Assembly: GCF_036373705.1 (NCBI RefSeq)
Contig: NC_089855.1
Span: 4,378,501-4,442,500, forward strand
DNA: 64,000 nucleotides
DNA from: Amia ocellicauda
Taxonomy: Eukaryota > Chordata > Actinopteri > Amiiformes > Amiidae
Direction of reading: 5' to 3'
The notes below the pieces were generated by a model. It was not told the origin of the DNA. It worked only from the letters and a program-made list of their open reading frames with translations, and made no database searches. Both the position numbers and the translations under genes were made by a program. Below, one piece after another: positions 1-11,807 of the stretch (position 1 is the stretch's first letter; every line of letters starts with the position of its first letter).

Positions 1-2340
1 TGAGATTTGGAAGTACTGAAAAAATAAAGCAGCTGCTGCAGCATTTTAAGAAGCAATTACGGAAAGGGAGGGTACATTGTAAAATACATTTGACTTATGC
101 CATCGGACAACAAGCAAGTCACGTCGTCCAAACCTGCTTCTCTGGAAGAGTCAACAGAATTTGAGAAAGGGGAGCCAACTGCACAGTGCAAAAAGTATTT
201 ATATTAATATTTTTGTGATCTTCTGCTCTCTATCCACTTTGTGGTGACATATTAATAGAGTTATAGGGCTGTCCTAAAATGTATTAGTAGAGCACTTTCA
301 ACACCTCCACTGTCACACATCCAGACCAGCACAGAGCCTACAGGGCCAGCTCTCTCTGGTGTCTGTTTGTCAGTGTCATGGAGGGTTATGTTTAAAGATC
401 AACTGAAGAGAATTTCATAAAAATATATATTAACAGGAAAACACTAGTACCTTTTAGTATTAAGAATATGTAGCCCCCCGAAAAAGCTCACAGTGAAGAA
501 GTAAGAAAGACTGGAATGCTGTCATACTGTCTCCATAAGTTAATGAATGTAGAACCCGTCTCGGAAATAACTGGAAAAGTTTTTGAGATAAAGCAAATAG
601 AACTTTAATATCAAGCTAGCTTGGAAGCACCACGTCAGGAATTCCTTCAGTGAGAACTTAATGTTTACCAATGTAATGAATGGGACTTTAACATCGACTG
701 TGATTGCAATCTTTTAACACGGACTATCTTCACATTCTTTTAATGATTGTTAATACGCGTGCGAATGTATTGGGAGCACTTGAGCTAATAGGCTCAGTCC
801 TGGTGAATCGGGATAAAAGGGGACAGCTGTGTACGATCGAGAGAGGCGAGGGGGATGACAGTGACAGTCCGAAGTCGAAGGAAAAGGGCAATCTGATCTC
901 AACTGAGAGGAGGACTGGAGGAATTATTTGAAGCGTGCTTGACTGAACATGGACAGGCAGAGTGAGAGCGACGTCTGCCAACCAAAGACAGGAGTGGAGT
1001 TAAAAGAACTGGGCAAAGCGCAATTTGGACTAATTAATGAACTGTGTGAGTGGACATTCTCTTAAACCTTACCCATTCCCCAGACTGTTTTGTTGCAATT
1101 GTTTTGTATGGCCTTTACTTTTATTGTTTTTACCTGAGTCGCTAAGTATTAATTTTAGTATTATTTTATTATTATTATTATGGTTGGTTTGGATTAGTTG
1201 TGTGTATTCTATTTGGTATTTTGGTAATGGGTTATCTTTAAAGTAATTTTGGTTTTGTAGTTGGTTTGTTTTCATTTATCTTATATTGGGTTTGTAGAGG
1301 ACCTCCCTGAGGTCCAGTTATTTTGACCTCCATCCCAAGTTTGTTAGAGGTGTATAGACAGGGAAGTAAAAGGGTAGAAGGGATTTTAAAGTAAGTGGCT
1401 ATTTTTATGTGTGATTAATAAAGGCCATTTTTATTTACTTCTGTCTCCCTGATTCCTCCTCGTCGACTGTACTGTGTATTGCTCACCTTTCCGGACCCCC
1501 CCCCCCCCCAGTATACTAAAGGTAGTGGCAGCGATTACGTTACCCTGGGTGAGTGTAAATAGGTTTTCCCCCCAGAATAAATAGGCTAACGCTACACAAA
1601 CATGAGTGAAGCTCATAGGAAGATGACGTAGAATGTTGTGGCCGTTCATCCAATCAGAAGGTACAAGTCCGAGTCTGTTTTTGATCTGTCTTTCCGTGGT
1701 GATTGATGCAAAAAGCAGATGTCTGTCTTTGATGTGCACCAGGAAAATGCAATCCTACGGTCGTCATTTAACAACTGTCAATCGCTCATTAACAAAAACT
1801 GTTCCTGCCTATCTGGAGAAACAATTAAGTCCACAAACAGATTTTCAGCAAATAGGTGTAGGCTATTTCGGCATTGTGTGATCTTTTATTACTTACAGGA
1901 ATTTCTAACAAATTAACCTTGTTGACCTTTTGCTTAGGCTGCTAAAGCTAATTTGCTCAGTCTGTATACAAGCTATTTCTAATGCTAGTATTAATATAAA
2001 ACATTTATATAATTATCCCAAAATACCTTCTTCAACTTTCCTATACAAAGTCTTCAATGAATCAGGTAACAAAATGGTGGAGACAGTTAATAAAAAAGAC
2101 TCTTTACTATTAATTGTGTGGAATCCCTGAATACAATCCTCCAGCAGCTCACCTGGAGTACCCTCTTCTGGCTCTTGTGAAAATCCTCTTCTCTAACTGC
2201 AGGGAGCAGCAATTAATCCAGCGCTGAAGAAAACACGGCTTAATTTCAGCGGGGTTGTTAATTTATAATGTCACCCAGGAAGATTCAGATTCAGAGGAAG
2301 CAGATTGACTGTCATCGGGATGATAACGGTGTCTTACTCT
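1..2340. other. no recognised gene (left edge)
   Basis: I see no convincing exon or repeat with identifiable ends. Short ORFs occur but show no family motif. Around 1395-1520 an AATAAA followed by a pyrimidine-rich stretch, a C run and the text GTGGCAGCGATTACG loosely recalls the end of an LTR retroelement, but I cannot find a partner LTR or a clear primer-binding site. Confidence 0.4.
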
Positions 2341-2361
2341 TGTGTGCTCCTCTCCACTGCA

Positions 2362-2488
2362 GGTCCTGCACTCTGACTGGTCTGAGCTGCAGAGTGCCAC
2401 CTACTGCAGCATACAGGAGCTGGGCTTTAGTGAGCAACACACCAGCTCTGCTCCTCCTTCAGTTTTAGACACGTTGACTGGAAGCTTC
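2362..2488 (+). CDS. possible terminal exon of a receptor-like gene
   Basis: A good acceptor (CTCCACTGCAG) is followed by a phase-0 reading frame of about 41 codons ending in TGA near 2486, with an AATAAA signal about 50 bases on (about 2537). The peptide contains ATYCSIQEL, a tyrosine with I at +3 that is reminiscent of a cytoplasmic signalling tail, but residue -2 is A, so it matches neither the ITIM nor the ITSM consensus. No transmembrane or Ig exon could be linked to it upstream. It could be the last exon of a gene lying to the left, a relic, or chance. The ends are approximate. Confidence 0.25.
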
Positions 2489-2489
2489 T

Positions 2490-4214
2490 GACTGGAAATT
2501 AGGCTCTCTGGTGTTCTGTGTTTATCAACTGTTCCAATAAAACACAGCGCAGACCAGTCAACAATGAATTTACTTGAAATTCAAGTGATTTAAAAATCAA
2601 GAAAATATAACCATGCGTTAAAAAAGTGCAAATTATATATTTGTACAATATATATATATATATATATATATTACTCCAATCAGATTCTCACAAATGAAAA
2701 TGAAGCCTAACTAGTGAGATGAGATCACAATGCGTCTGCATGTATCATTGAATGAGTCCAATGAGTGTGTGTGCGTACGTGTGTGGTCAGAGCGAAGGCA
2801 GTATAATGTGTGCCTGTGATTGGTCTTGCTCTCTGTGTGGCTCTTGTGGAGAGCACAACAGCCAATCTGTGCTTCTGTTCTGATCACTATGACACACAAA
2901 CCCCAGCTGATCAGTGTGGCAGGAACTTAATTAACCCCCATCACTGTATGGACACTGTGCGTGTCACAGGTGATGGTGAACACTAAACCCAAAAGTAATC
3001 CAACTACACCACCCAAGTTTATTAACGTGCGATAGGGACTTGCAACCACCCAGTACTCCCCGTGCAGGCTCGGTTAGATCTCAGTACATGCACCACTGAA
3101 TCAAGAGTAATTTTTTTTTATTTTACACAGTTTAAAACACCAGTTATACAAAAGAGCAATCATATCAACATTAACAGACTCATAGGGCACAAAATCTATA
3201 GTCCACTCTACCAAGGCTCATCACAATCTTATTTATATTCCTATAATATATTTAATTACATATGGGCAGCTAATACTAAAAATAGATACAAAAGCTAAAA
3301 AAAATACTATATCTAAAATCTGTAGCTAAACCCTAAACTAAAACAAAATATAGACGCATACAGAGGTGGAAAAGAGAAATTGTTCACAATATACATGTCC
3401 AGTTCTTCATCGAGAGGAGAGCTGTCAAAGTCCAAATCCCATTTCTCAAACTCTCGACCCAGGCTGGGGTTCAGGTCCCTCTGCACAGCATGCTCCGCCA
3501 TCACTGGAACCTTCCCTCCGTTAATTCTCAAACAAGGAGAGAGAGACAAACGGCACGGGGCTCAGAGGAAGGACCTGCATTAACACATGTATATTCCTCT
3601 TCTTCACATTCATTAATTGGAGAAATGATCATGTCCCTGTCTCACCCTTCACTGCGCCTCTCTCTCTCTCTCCTCACACTGCCGGGTCCGGTATCTGAAG
3701 CGCCAGCTGCCGCAGAGGGACTGCATCTCACCAGCCCTGTTATGCAAATGGAACAACTATGGGGAGGTCATGAGTTTCAGTATAACTCGGTTTCTCTTTC
3801 AGGTATGTCTCTTCTAAACACAATATCAGGGACTATCACAAAGTACTGGCTGCTTTCACAAGCGGGGCACGCAATCCACCAGGGATATGTCAATTAATCT
3901 AAGCTATGGCTACTTAGCTTTGCCACAGCCAGCACCCTCCACAGCTCCCAGTGCCATGGATTTCCATCCTGACGCACCTCCGGCTGGCATCCTCACAGCC
4001 TGGCCTGTCCGTATATCCTCAGCTCTCCAACTCCCAATGCCGCTGCTTCCCCGCCTAACTGCCTATGGTTGGCATCCTCACAGCATGGGAAGTTCCATCT
4101 TGCAGCCAAAGGGAGGACTGACCAGGATGACTGCTTCAGAGGAAAGGGTCATGAGAGAAGGCAGGAACCTGATGACACCGGCCACCCGGCACTTCCCATC
4201 CAGGGCTGTCCCGA
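2490..4214. other. no recognised gene; short (TA)n at about 2648-2671
   Basis: The stretch holds a dinucleotide repeat and several short ORFs on both strands without motifs that I recognise. A minus-strand ORF of 78 codons at 3313-3549 is rich in D/E in its middle but resembles nothing I know. Some of it may be old retroelement sequence. Confidence 0.4.
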
Positions 4215-5563
4215 ACATGGCAATCACAGAGGTCAGACATTTCTTGTAGTTGGCCACCAGGTTTGCACACATCTCAGGAGGGATTTTGTCCCACTCCTCT
4301 TTGCAGATCCTCTCCAAGTCATTAAGGTTTCGAGGCTGATGTTTGGCAACTCGAACCTTCAGCTCCCTCCACAGATTTTCTATGGGATTAAGGTCTGGAG
4401 ACTGGCTAGGCCACTCCAGGACCTTAATGTGCTTCTTCTTGAGCCACTCCTTTGTTGCCTTCGCTTTGGGTTTGGGTCACTGTCATGCTGGAATACCCAT
4501 CCATGACCCATTTTCAATGCCCTGGCTGAGGGACGGAGGTTCTCACCCAAGATTTGACGGTACATGGCCCAGTCCATCGTCCCTTTGATGTGGTGCAGTT
4601 GTCCTGTCCCCTTAGCAGAAAAACACCCCCAAAGCATAATGTTTCCACCTCCGTGTTTGACGGTGGGGATGGTGTTCTTGGGGTCATTCCTCCTCCTCCA
4701 AACACGGCGAGTTGAGTTGATGCCAAAGAGCTCGATTTTGGTCTCATCTGACCACAACACTTTCACCCAGTTCTCCTCTGAGTCATTCAGATGTTCATTG
4801 GTAAACTTCAGACGGGCCTGTACATGTGCTTTCTTGAGCAGGGAGACCTTCTGGGCGCTGCAGGATTTTAGTCCTTAACGGCGTAGTGTGTTACCAATTG
4901 TTTTCTTGGGGACTATGGTCCCAGCTGCCTTGAGATGATTAACAAGATCCTCCCGTGTAGTTCTGGGCTGATTCCTCACAGTTCTCATGATCATTGAAAC
5001 TCCATGAGGTGAGATCTTGCATGGAGCCCCAGAGCGAGGGAGACTGACAGTTATTTTGTGTTTCTTCCATTTGCGAATTATCGCACCAGCTGTTGTCACC
5101 TTGCTGCTTGGCGATGGTCTTGTAGCCCATTCCAGCCTTGTGTAGGTCTACATTCTTGCCCCTGACATCCTTGGACAGCTCTTTGGTCTTGGCCATGGTG
5201 GAGAGTTTGGAATCTGATTGATTGATTGCTTCTGTGGACAGGTGTCTTTTATACAGGTAACAAGCTGAGATTAGGAGCACTCCCTTTAAGAGAGTGCTCC
5301 TAATCACAGCTCGTTACCTGTATAAAAGACACTTGGGAGCCAGAAATCTTGCTGATTGATAGGGGATCAAATACTTATTTCACTCATTAACATGCAAATC
5401 AATTTATAACTTTTTTGAAATGCGATTTTCTGGATTTTTTTGTTGTTATTCTGTCTCTCACTGTTGAAATACACCTACCATTAAAATTATAGACTGATCA
5501 TTTCATTGTCAGTGGGCAAACGTACAAAATCAGCAGGGGATCAAATACTTTTTTCCCTCACTG
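4215..5563 (-). mobile_element. Tc1-like transposon, copy 1 (left end missing)
   Basis: This copy is co-linear with the fuller copy at 24571-26138. The right terminus is present (TTTTTCCCTCACTG followed by TA) but the left inverted repeat is lost; homology starts near 4215. The minus strand carries relics of a DD34E transposase, including WSDET with the first catalytic D, and an N-terminal HTH block near 4939-5099. Several frameshifts break it, including one at the second catalytic block near 4480. A strong internal palindrome lies at about 5228-5335, where CAGGTAACAAGCTGAG is mirrored by CTCGTTACCTG. It is non-functional. Confidence 0.85.
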
Positions 5564-5712
5564 TAGAAACTCTATGCCATTTGTTTAATTTTACCAGGTA
5601 GAAGAGGAATCCTGATTTACCCAGATGGTGAATTACATGGTCAGCAATGAAATGCTAAATAAATCCCCTCAATATGGAAGTTCCCCACACGAGCCCCTTT
5701 AAAATATGATAT
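5564..5712. repeat. 149-bp flank shared by both long Tc1 copies
   Basis: The sequence immediately outside the right end of Tc1 copy 1 (TAGAAACTCTATGCCATTTG onward) is repeated, with only a few differences, outside the right end of the second copy at 26139-26293. It ends near TATGATATTATATG in both places. Either both insertions lie in copies of the same host repeat, or a Tc1 plus flank was duplicated together. Confidence 0.8.
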
Positions 5713-5900
5713 TATATGTTTGCCTTTTTAATTGCTTCCCCACACTGTTTGGATGGAGAAAGTGAGGAGTCCACCTAGACTCCTAAGTCTTTTTCATGCG
5801 TTACTTCATCTAGATCTGTTCCTCCCATAGTGTAATTATAGTGGACATTTTTGTTACCTGCATGTATTACCTTGCACTTGTCCACATTGAATTTCATCTG

Positions 5901-7101
5901 TCAGGTGTCAGCCCACAACTGAATATTGTCTAAGTCCCTCTGAATAGCCTGTGCTGCCAAGATTGTATCTGCTGAGCCACCTATTTTAGTATCATCTGCA
6001 AATTTGACAAGTTTGCTAACTATCCCAGAGTCCAGATCATTAATATAGATTAGAAAAAGCAAAGGCCCTAGTACTGATCCCTGTGGAACTCCACTAACAA
6101 CCTCACTCCAGTTAGAAGCAACTCCTCTAATCGACACCCTCTGCTTCCTATACATCAACCAGTTCATAATCCATCTACTTAGATTACCCTGAATCCCTAC
6201 AGCTTCCAATTTGAGGATCAGTCTTTGGTGTGGAACCTTATCAAAAACTTTTTGAAAATCGAAGTACATCATATCATATGCTTTCACCTGATCTACAGCT
6301 GCAGTTGCATGTTCAAAAAATGTGAATAAATTAGTAAGACATTATCTGCCTCGTCTAAACCCATGTTAACTATCTCCAAGAATATGGTTTCATGAAGATG
6401 CTCCTCTATTTTCTGTCTAATCATTTTTTCCAACATTTTACAAGTGATGCAGGTGAGACTGACTGGTCTGTAATTTCCTGGCTCAGTTTTGTCCCCTTTC
6501 TTGTGGACTGGTATGACATTTGCTGTCTTCCAGTCAGTGGGCACATCCCCTGTTCTAAGTGTCATTTGGAATATTTGAGGTAGTGGCCTATAAATAATTT
6601 CCCTCAAGTACTGTTGGAAATATACCATCTGGCCCAGGTGATTTGTTGGTTTTGAATTCTGTTAGTCCCTTTAGTACCTCCTCCTCATTTATCCTGATCT
6701 CTCTTAGGGTTTGTCTGGACTGATTGTCAACCTGTGGCATGTTATCTGTTTTTTATTTTGTTAGAACCTCTGTGAAATACTCATTTAGAACATTTGCCAT
6801 ATCTTGTTCGTTTTCCAAGATACCTCCATTTTTGCCCTTTATCTGTTTCACTTCCTCCTTTATTGACCGCTTGCTGTTGTAATATTGAAAAAAGCTCTTT
6901 GTATTGGTTTTTAGCTCCAAGAGCTATGTTTCTTTCTATTTCCCTCTTTACTTTCCTGATCCCTTTCTTAAGATCTCTTTGCAGCTCAACATATTCTATG
7001 TATTTTGTTTCGTCACCATCCCTTTTGTATGCACTATACAACATTTTGCATGTCTCTCCTAAACTGTTTGTATCCTTCCAACTTGTATTCATCCCCATCA
7101 T
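5901..7101 (-). pseudogene. CR1 ORF2 reverse transcriptase relic
   Basis: Three minus-strand blocks can be read. At 7101-6781 there is a K/R-rich region between endonuclease and RT (LQRDLKKGIRKVKREIERN). At 6628-6293 lie RT motifs 1-2 with DWKTANVIPVHKKGDK and NYRPVSLT. At 6287-5901 lie motifs 3-5 with YFDFQKVFDKVPH, GVPQGSVLGPLLF and FADDTKIGG. The catalytic D of motif 3 (DFQK) and DD of motif 5 are kept. Frame changes between the blocks and the missing endonuclease make it dead. This is the polymerase that would copy the LINE RNA at the nicked target site. Confidence 0.85.
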
Positions 7102-7319
7102 TTTCTGTAAGCCATGTTTCTGTCACTCCTACAACATCATAGTCAGATGCTAGAACTGTGGCTTCCAAGTCTAACATCTTGTTCCTTATACTCCTGGCAT
7201 TGAGGTACAAACATTTCAGGACTTTCCTACTAGCAGTTTCCCTTTGTTTATTTTCCTTAGTGGAACATCTCCTATTGTCAGAGCTCCCTGCCCCCCTGGT
7301 TCCTAATTTAAATGATTCT

Positions 7320-8321
7320 CAATTTCTCTGCACATACGCTCTCCCAATGCATTAGCCCCCCTTCTGTTTAGATGTAGACCGTCCAGTTTGTACAGGTCCC
7401 ATCTATCCCAGAAGAAAGACCAATTCCCCATAAACCTAAACCCCTCTTCCCTACACCAAGCTTTCAACCACTTGTTAAACTTTCTAATCTCTGCCTGTCT
7501 CCCTGGCCTGGCATGTGGTACCGGAAGTATTTCAGAGAAAACTACCGTGGAGGTTCTGCTCTTTAGTTTTGTTCCTAACCTAATTTGTCTTGCAGAACCT
7601 CTGTCCTACCTTTTCCTATGTCATTGGTTCCAATGTGGACCATGACCAGTGGATTGCCCCCGGCTTTGGCCAGTAGCCCGTCTACTAGTTTAGGGAGATC
7701 TGCAACCTGAGCACCAGGCAGGCAAGATACCATGCGGGTCTCCTTGTCACTAGAACACACTGTGTGATCTACACCTCTAAGAATTGAGTCCCCTACTATA
7801 ACTACCTCCTTCTTCTGGGGGGGAGTGGGTACCATGGTGCTCTGGTGCTCATCTGCCCCCCCATCACCCTCTGAGCTGTCACTGTCCAACTCGGTGTCCA
7901 GCAGTTGGAACCTGTTGGGCAATTCAAGCTCTTGGGGTGTCTCTAGGGGTTGTGCTCGCCCTTTTCTGCAGTTACGACCTACTGTAACCCAGCAGTTCTC
8001 TACACTGTCCTGCTCTAAGGTCTCAACTCTCCTAGGTTTTGGCGTGCACACCATCTCTCTCATGGGCTGATTGACCAATTCTTCTATATCCCTTATACAG
8101 CGCAGATCGACAGCTGACAGCTGAGCCTCAAGATCACAAACCTTGATTTCTAGGAACTCAAGCTGCTGACAATGTTCACAAATTAAACCTTCTTGGATGA
8201 GTTCAGTGCAGCTCTTTCTCAACAGCTGCTTTAAGTAGCTTTTGTCTACCTGCCCCCAATTCACACCTAACAGGCCACACCTGGCTCCTCCTGCAACAGA
8301 AGTCCTTCTAGTCCTAGACAA
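7320..8321 (-). pseudogene. CR1 ORF1 with SGNH/GDSL hydrolase-like domain
   Basis: 248 codons are open from 8321 to 7575. The N-terminal 100 residues contain a short cysteine pair (CEHC) and a helical, Leu-rich stretch. The C-terminal half has the SGNH-hydrolase blocks: VVIVGDSILRG with block-I GDS, and MVHIGTNDIG with the block-III N. A small deletion, relative to the homologous text at 42575-42600, shifts the frame near 7585. The homology continues in another frame to DGLHLNRRGANALG, which supplies the block-V D and H. ORF1 proteins with esterase domains are known in CR1-like LINEs. It belongs to the element, not to a host lipase. Confidence 0.8.
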
Positions 8322-8559
8322 AATCTCCCTGCTACAACCTGTTTACTTTCACCAACTCAGTAGCTGAACTGAATTGACTTCAATTTAGGCAAACTACAGA
8401 CAATGCAAACATCAATTAAGGCAAACTTAAAACAAAATGAGCAATGCTAAGACTGGTCTGAAACTAGTCAAACAACAAGATGGCTGCCTCTCACCTGTAC
8501 TCTCCTGTCTCTCTTTGTGGCAACTTGTAAATACTTCTGTTTTGAGAAGCAGATATCTT

Positions 8560-9055
8560 CCATGGTCTGAATATGCCCAAAATTCACTTATCAGCTCTTC
8601 TACAGGTCTCACGCCTTTCCAGTGTGTCCTGGGTTACCAACCTCCATTATTTCCCTGGTCTGGAGAAGCCACTAACGTTACAGCGATTGAAGCTTGGTGC
8701 CGCCGAAGTGAGGAGGTTTGGCAGGCAGCCCATGTCCAGTTTTGACGAGCTATTAGCCACCAGAAAACATAGGTGGATCGGTGTCGACATCAGGCTCCAC
8801 AATATCATCCAGGACAGGAGGTGTGGCTGTCAACTCGGGATATCTGTTTCAAGCTTACAAAATCCTGCATCAAATGAATCTAGTTACCTACAGCCTCCAA
8901 CTACCTGCTCACTTCAGAATCTCTCCCACTATTCATGTTTCCCTTCTTAAGCCTGTGACTACTGATCCCTTTGCACCTTCCTGGTATAGCCACAAGCCCC
9001 GTTGAACCTCCTCCTCCCATCGAACTATAGGACAGACCCATTTGAAATATTGCAT
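8560..9055 (+). mobile_element. Ty3/Gypsy retrotransposon remnant (integrase C-terminus)
   Basis: Broken frames on the plus strand spell the tail of a fish Gypsy pol. They include [20 protein letters not shown] (end of the integrase core), then [20 protein letters not shown] followed by KPV (the chromodomain-proximal tail), then [10 protein letters not shown]. There are at least two frameshifts and in-frame stops, and no LTR is seen. The remnant abuts CR1 on its left and runs directly into the truncated V exon on its right, so it probably marks the breakpoint that removed the 5' half of that gene. Confidence 0.75.
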
Positions 9056-9074
9056 TTGAGATATCTTGAATTGG

Positions 9075-11685
9075 AAGCTCATAACAGACTCATCTGGAAC
9101 ATTACAGCAGAGGATTCTGGGACATATTACTGTGCTAAGAGGGAGTATGACACACTGGTATTCCACACTGGGACTGTGTTGAGTGTCACAGGTATGTTAC
9201 AGTGTCTACTTTATCAGTGTGGTTAACAGCTTAATCGCTTTAGAATAGTCTAACTGAAACACTCAAAGGATATATGTAGAACTGTACATATTAATGTTAA
9301 TATATTACTGTAAAAATGTTTCTTGACTTCAGACATCTTTTTCTCTCTAATGTGAGTCCTGCAACAAAGAATACACAATTTAAAATGCAATTTTGCGAAT
9401 CTAAGTAACTGTGAAGAAGTGAAATGTTTTTGCAATTCAGTGTTTTCTAAAAATGATGTAGAAATAATTTGAAGCCCAAACAATTAATCTAAAATTGTTC
9501 TCGATCAAAACATTTTTGAAAGTCAAACTATGGAAGCTGTTGAAAGTTGGTTTCATAATGTGAGTGTTTCACAAGAACGACCATATTAAAAATGTTTGAG
9601 AAGGCATTCATTTTTATGGATGGATAATTGAAGACATATTACTGAGATTTAGCAGCATATCTAATTTCCATGTATTTATCTGAACATAATTAATGTTCCT
9701 CCCAGACTCACCAACTGTGAATCAGAGTCAACCAGAAACATGGAAAACAATTCTGATGTCTGTTTCTCTCCTCTGTAATGTTGTATTGCTGATCGCAGTT
9801 GTAGGTGAGTTTATATTAAAATGAAAATGCATTTTTTAAAGCACAATTCTGAATGCATTTGAAATTAAAATAGATTATATTCAACTCAGGAGGGCTACTA
9901 CTCAACTGTAAAAAGCACAACTGACATGAAACCCTAAAGAGGGGATTGAGTGGAGTGTCAGCAACTTTGTGGTTTATAAAACTGATGCACAAGCAGTTAA
10001 TTGAGATTCATAGCCATATAAGCTTAAAGAAGTAAGACAAGAATCACCCTTTTAACTGTATCACAGTGAAGCCCTCTGAATAACCCTGATAAATAAGAGG
10101 GTCAATCTACTAAGGGAAATAAATGCACTGGCTTGTATTGTTAAAGTTTTTATTAAGGGGATTTTTAAATTTGCGTGTAAGGTTATGTTTTATATCTTAA
10201 CACTTTGGTGAATTATATATGTCATTTTTATGTTCTAAACCTATATTTATTTAAACTTGCTTTTACTTAAGGTTAGTCAACATTTCACACTTTTACACTT
10301 TACAGGATTATTTCCAAATTTAGTGTTTAATCAAAATTCAAAAATTAAAATAGTACTCTTAAATATAATATTTGGTCCTAAAATAAGTTATCTGTGAAAT
10401 AAATCATGAATTCAATAATGAATTGTAAATTATATGTATTTTTAAATTAAGAGATTAAAAGATTTTAGAAATAAATGTTTAATTATTTAATTTGTTCTTG
10501 AAACTGTATGCAGAAACTGTCTTTTGGACTTTCTCACTGGCGATCAATTATTTCTGTGAGAATTTAAAAATTGATGAGAGGAAGTTGATCAGAAATTATT
10601 TTTAATCTTGGTATAATTTACTTTAAACAAATTACATACATGATATGTTTTTCTCTTTGAAAGGACTTTATTACATGACACAGAGAAGGCTTTGCAAATT
10701 ACTTTGCAGGCAGATTCATAATTTGCCATCTTTGAAATCATATTTAAAAAGTCACTGTGAGTTTCCTGGACTGATAAACCGTTAAAAACTCCTTCTGTGG
10801 TCAAGAGCATCTGTCAGCACACGCCTCACACGGCAGTCACACACAAGCCTGGCTTCACCTGTGAAACACGCTGCGGCTCACTCTGTGGTCTGTCTGGCTG
10901 CTGGATGTTTGTTCTTCATGAGCTATTAATGTCTCCTCAGCTCTGTGCAGTAGAGCTGTCTGAGGGGTTTAAAAGCTGTTATATGCACTGTTTAATTGTT
11001 CAAACAGGGTGCAGATTACGACCCCGACAGCGGCCCCAGACTGACGAAGGAGACCAGAGAGACTCAAAGGTAAATGTGTTCTCATTGGTCATCTTTGGAG
11101 TTGATATTAAAGACAAATTTGGTCCCTGAGTTCGGACAGAATCAAATTAAACTGAACATTTACTATAGTGCAATATTTAAACGTGTTGTTTCAATTCCTC
11201 CTTCTTGCAATTCATATTCAAAGCCAATTGCACATGTTTTTTAGTGCTTGACTAGCTGTGGATGTATTGAGCCCTAACATGGACACATGGCTGGACAGTT
11301 CACCCCTCCTGTTGACAGTCAATTACTGTGATCCCTTCACTTAGGAGTGGACACACTTTCCCATCTGTTACACTTGTACTCTGTGTGCGTCTCCCAGTCC
11401 TGACCTGAGCTCCTGTTTCTGTGCAGGGAGGCAGTGAGGCTGTGGGGGCTGAAGGGCACTATCAGGTAAGTACTGGGGGGTCAGTGCGCCCTGCCTCGGC
11501 TCGGGCCTCGGCTCCTCTCAGTAAGCTGGGCTGTGCTGTGCGCACATCGGCTCTGCCTTGTGTTTGATGCTTCCTGTACATTCATGAACTTCGTGTTAAT
11601 GCTTAACCTCTCAATGCTTTGAACTTTAAAATGCTTTGTTTGTCTTGTTTAGACAGAGCGCACAGAACCAATGGAGACTCCCTGA
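9075..11685 (+). pseudogene. NITR-like V-domain receptor, 5'-truncated (gene A)
   Basis: Homologous to the intact gene at 34961-37716. Pieces: the 3' half of a V exon (about 9075-9191) with AEDSGTYYCAKRE and the J-like FHTGTVLSV; a transmembrane exon of exactly 99 nt (9706-9804), as in the intact gene; then three small exons, 11008-11069, 11427-11465 and 11653-11685, ending PMETP-stop. Phases chain as 1, 1, 0, 0. AATAAA lies at 11802-11807. The first V cysteine, the framework-2 tryptophan and any leader are missing, replaced by Gypsy sequence, and one codon is lost before IWN relative to the intact gene. The tail has a different exon layout and no YxxV/L motif. A leaderless transcript is possible, but I regard it as a pseudogene. 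The large intron 9805-11007 is AT-rich with nothing recognised. Confidence 0.7.
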
Positions 11686-11807
11686 ATCACAGGGAACAGA
11701 AGACGGTCCCTATAAAGAGACTGCAAAACTGTAACTCATCATTCACATTGACTCTGCTGACTCCAGAGGCTGTGTCCTCCGCTCTGCTGCCGCTGCGTCC
11801 CAATAAA

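Larger units (their letters stand above)
5713..8480 (-). mobile_element. CR1-type LINE, copy 1 (internally deleted)
   Basis: Minus-strand order is: 5' untranslated part (about 8480-8340), ORF1 with an SGNH-hydrolase domain (8321-7320), start of ORF2, a large endonuclease deletion near 7060, then reverse transcriptase (about 7060-5880) and the beginning of the 3' coding part to about 5713. RT hallmarks are readable: VPQGSVLGPLLFLIYINDL and FADDTK for the catalytic palm. ORF2 has several frameshifts and stops. The copy is truncated before the usual CR1 3' end, which is visible at 31099-31170 in copy 2. Confidence 0.85.

Noticed and set aside
7575..8321. Open 248-codon frame with GDSL/SGNH-hydrolase motifs as a possible host lipase
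   Set aside because: It is followed on the same strand by CR1 reverse transcriptase, and its C-terminal homologue recurs in another CR1 copy at 42522. It is LINE ORF1.
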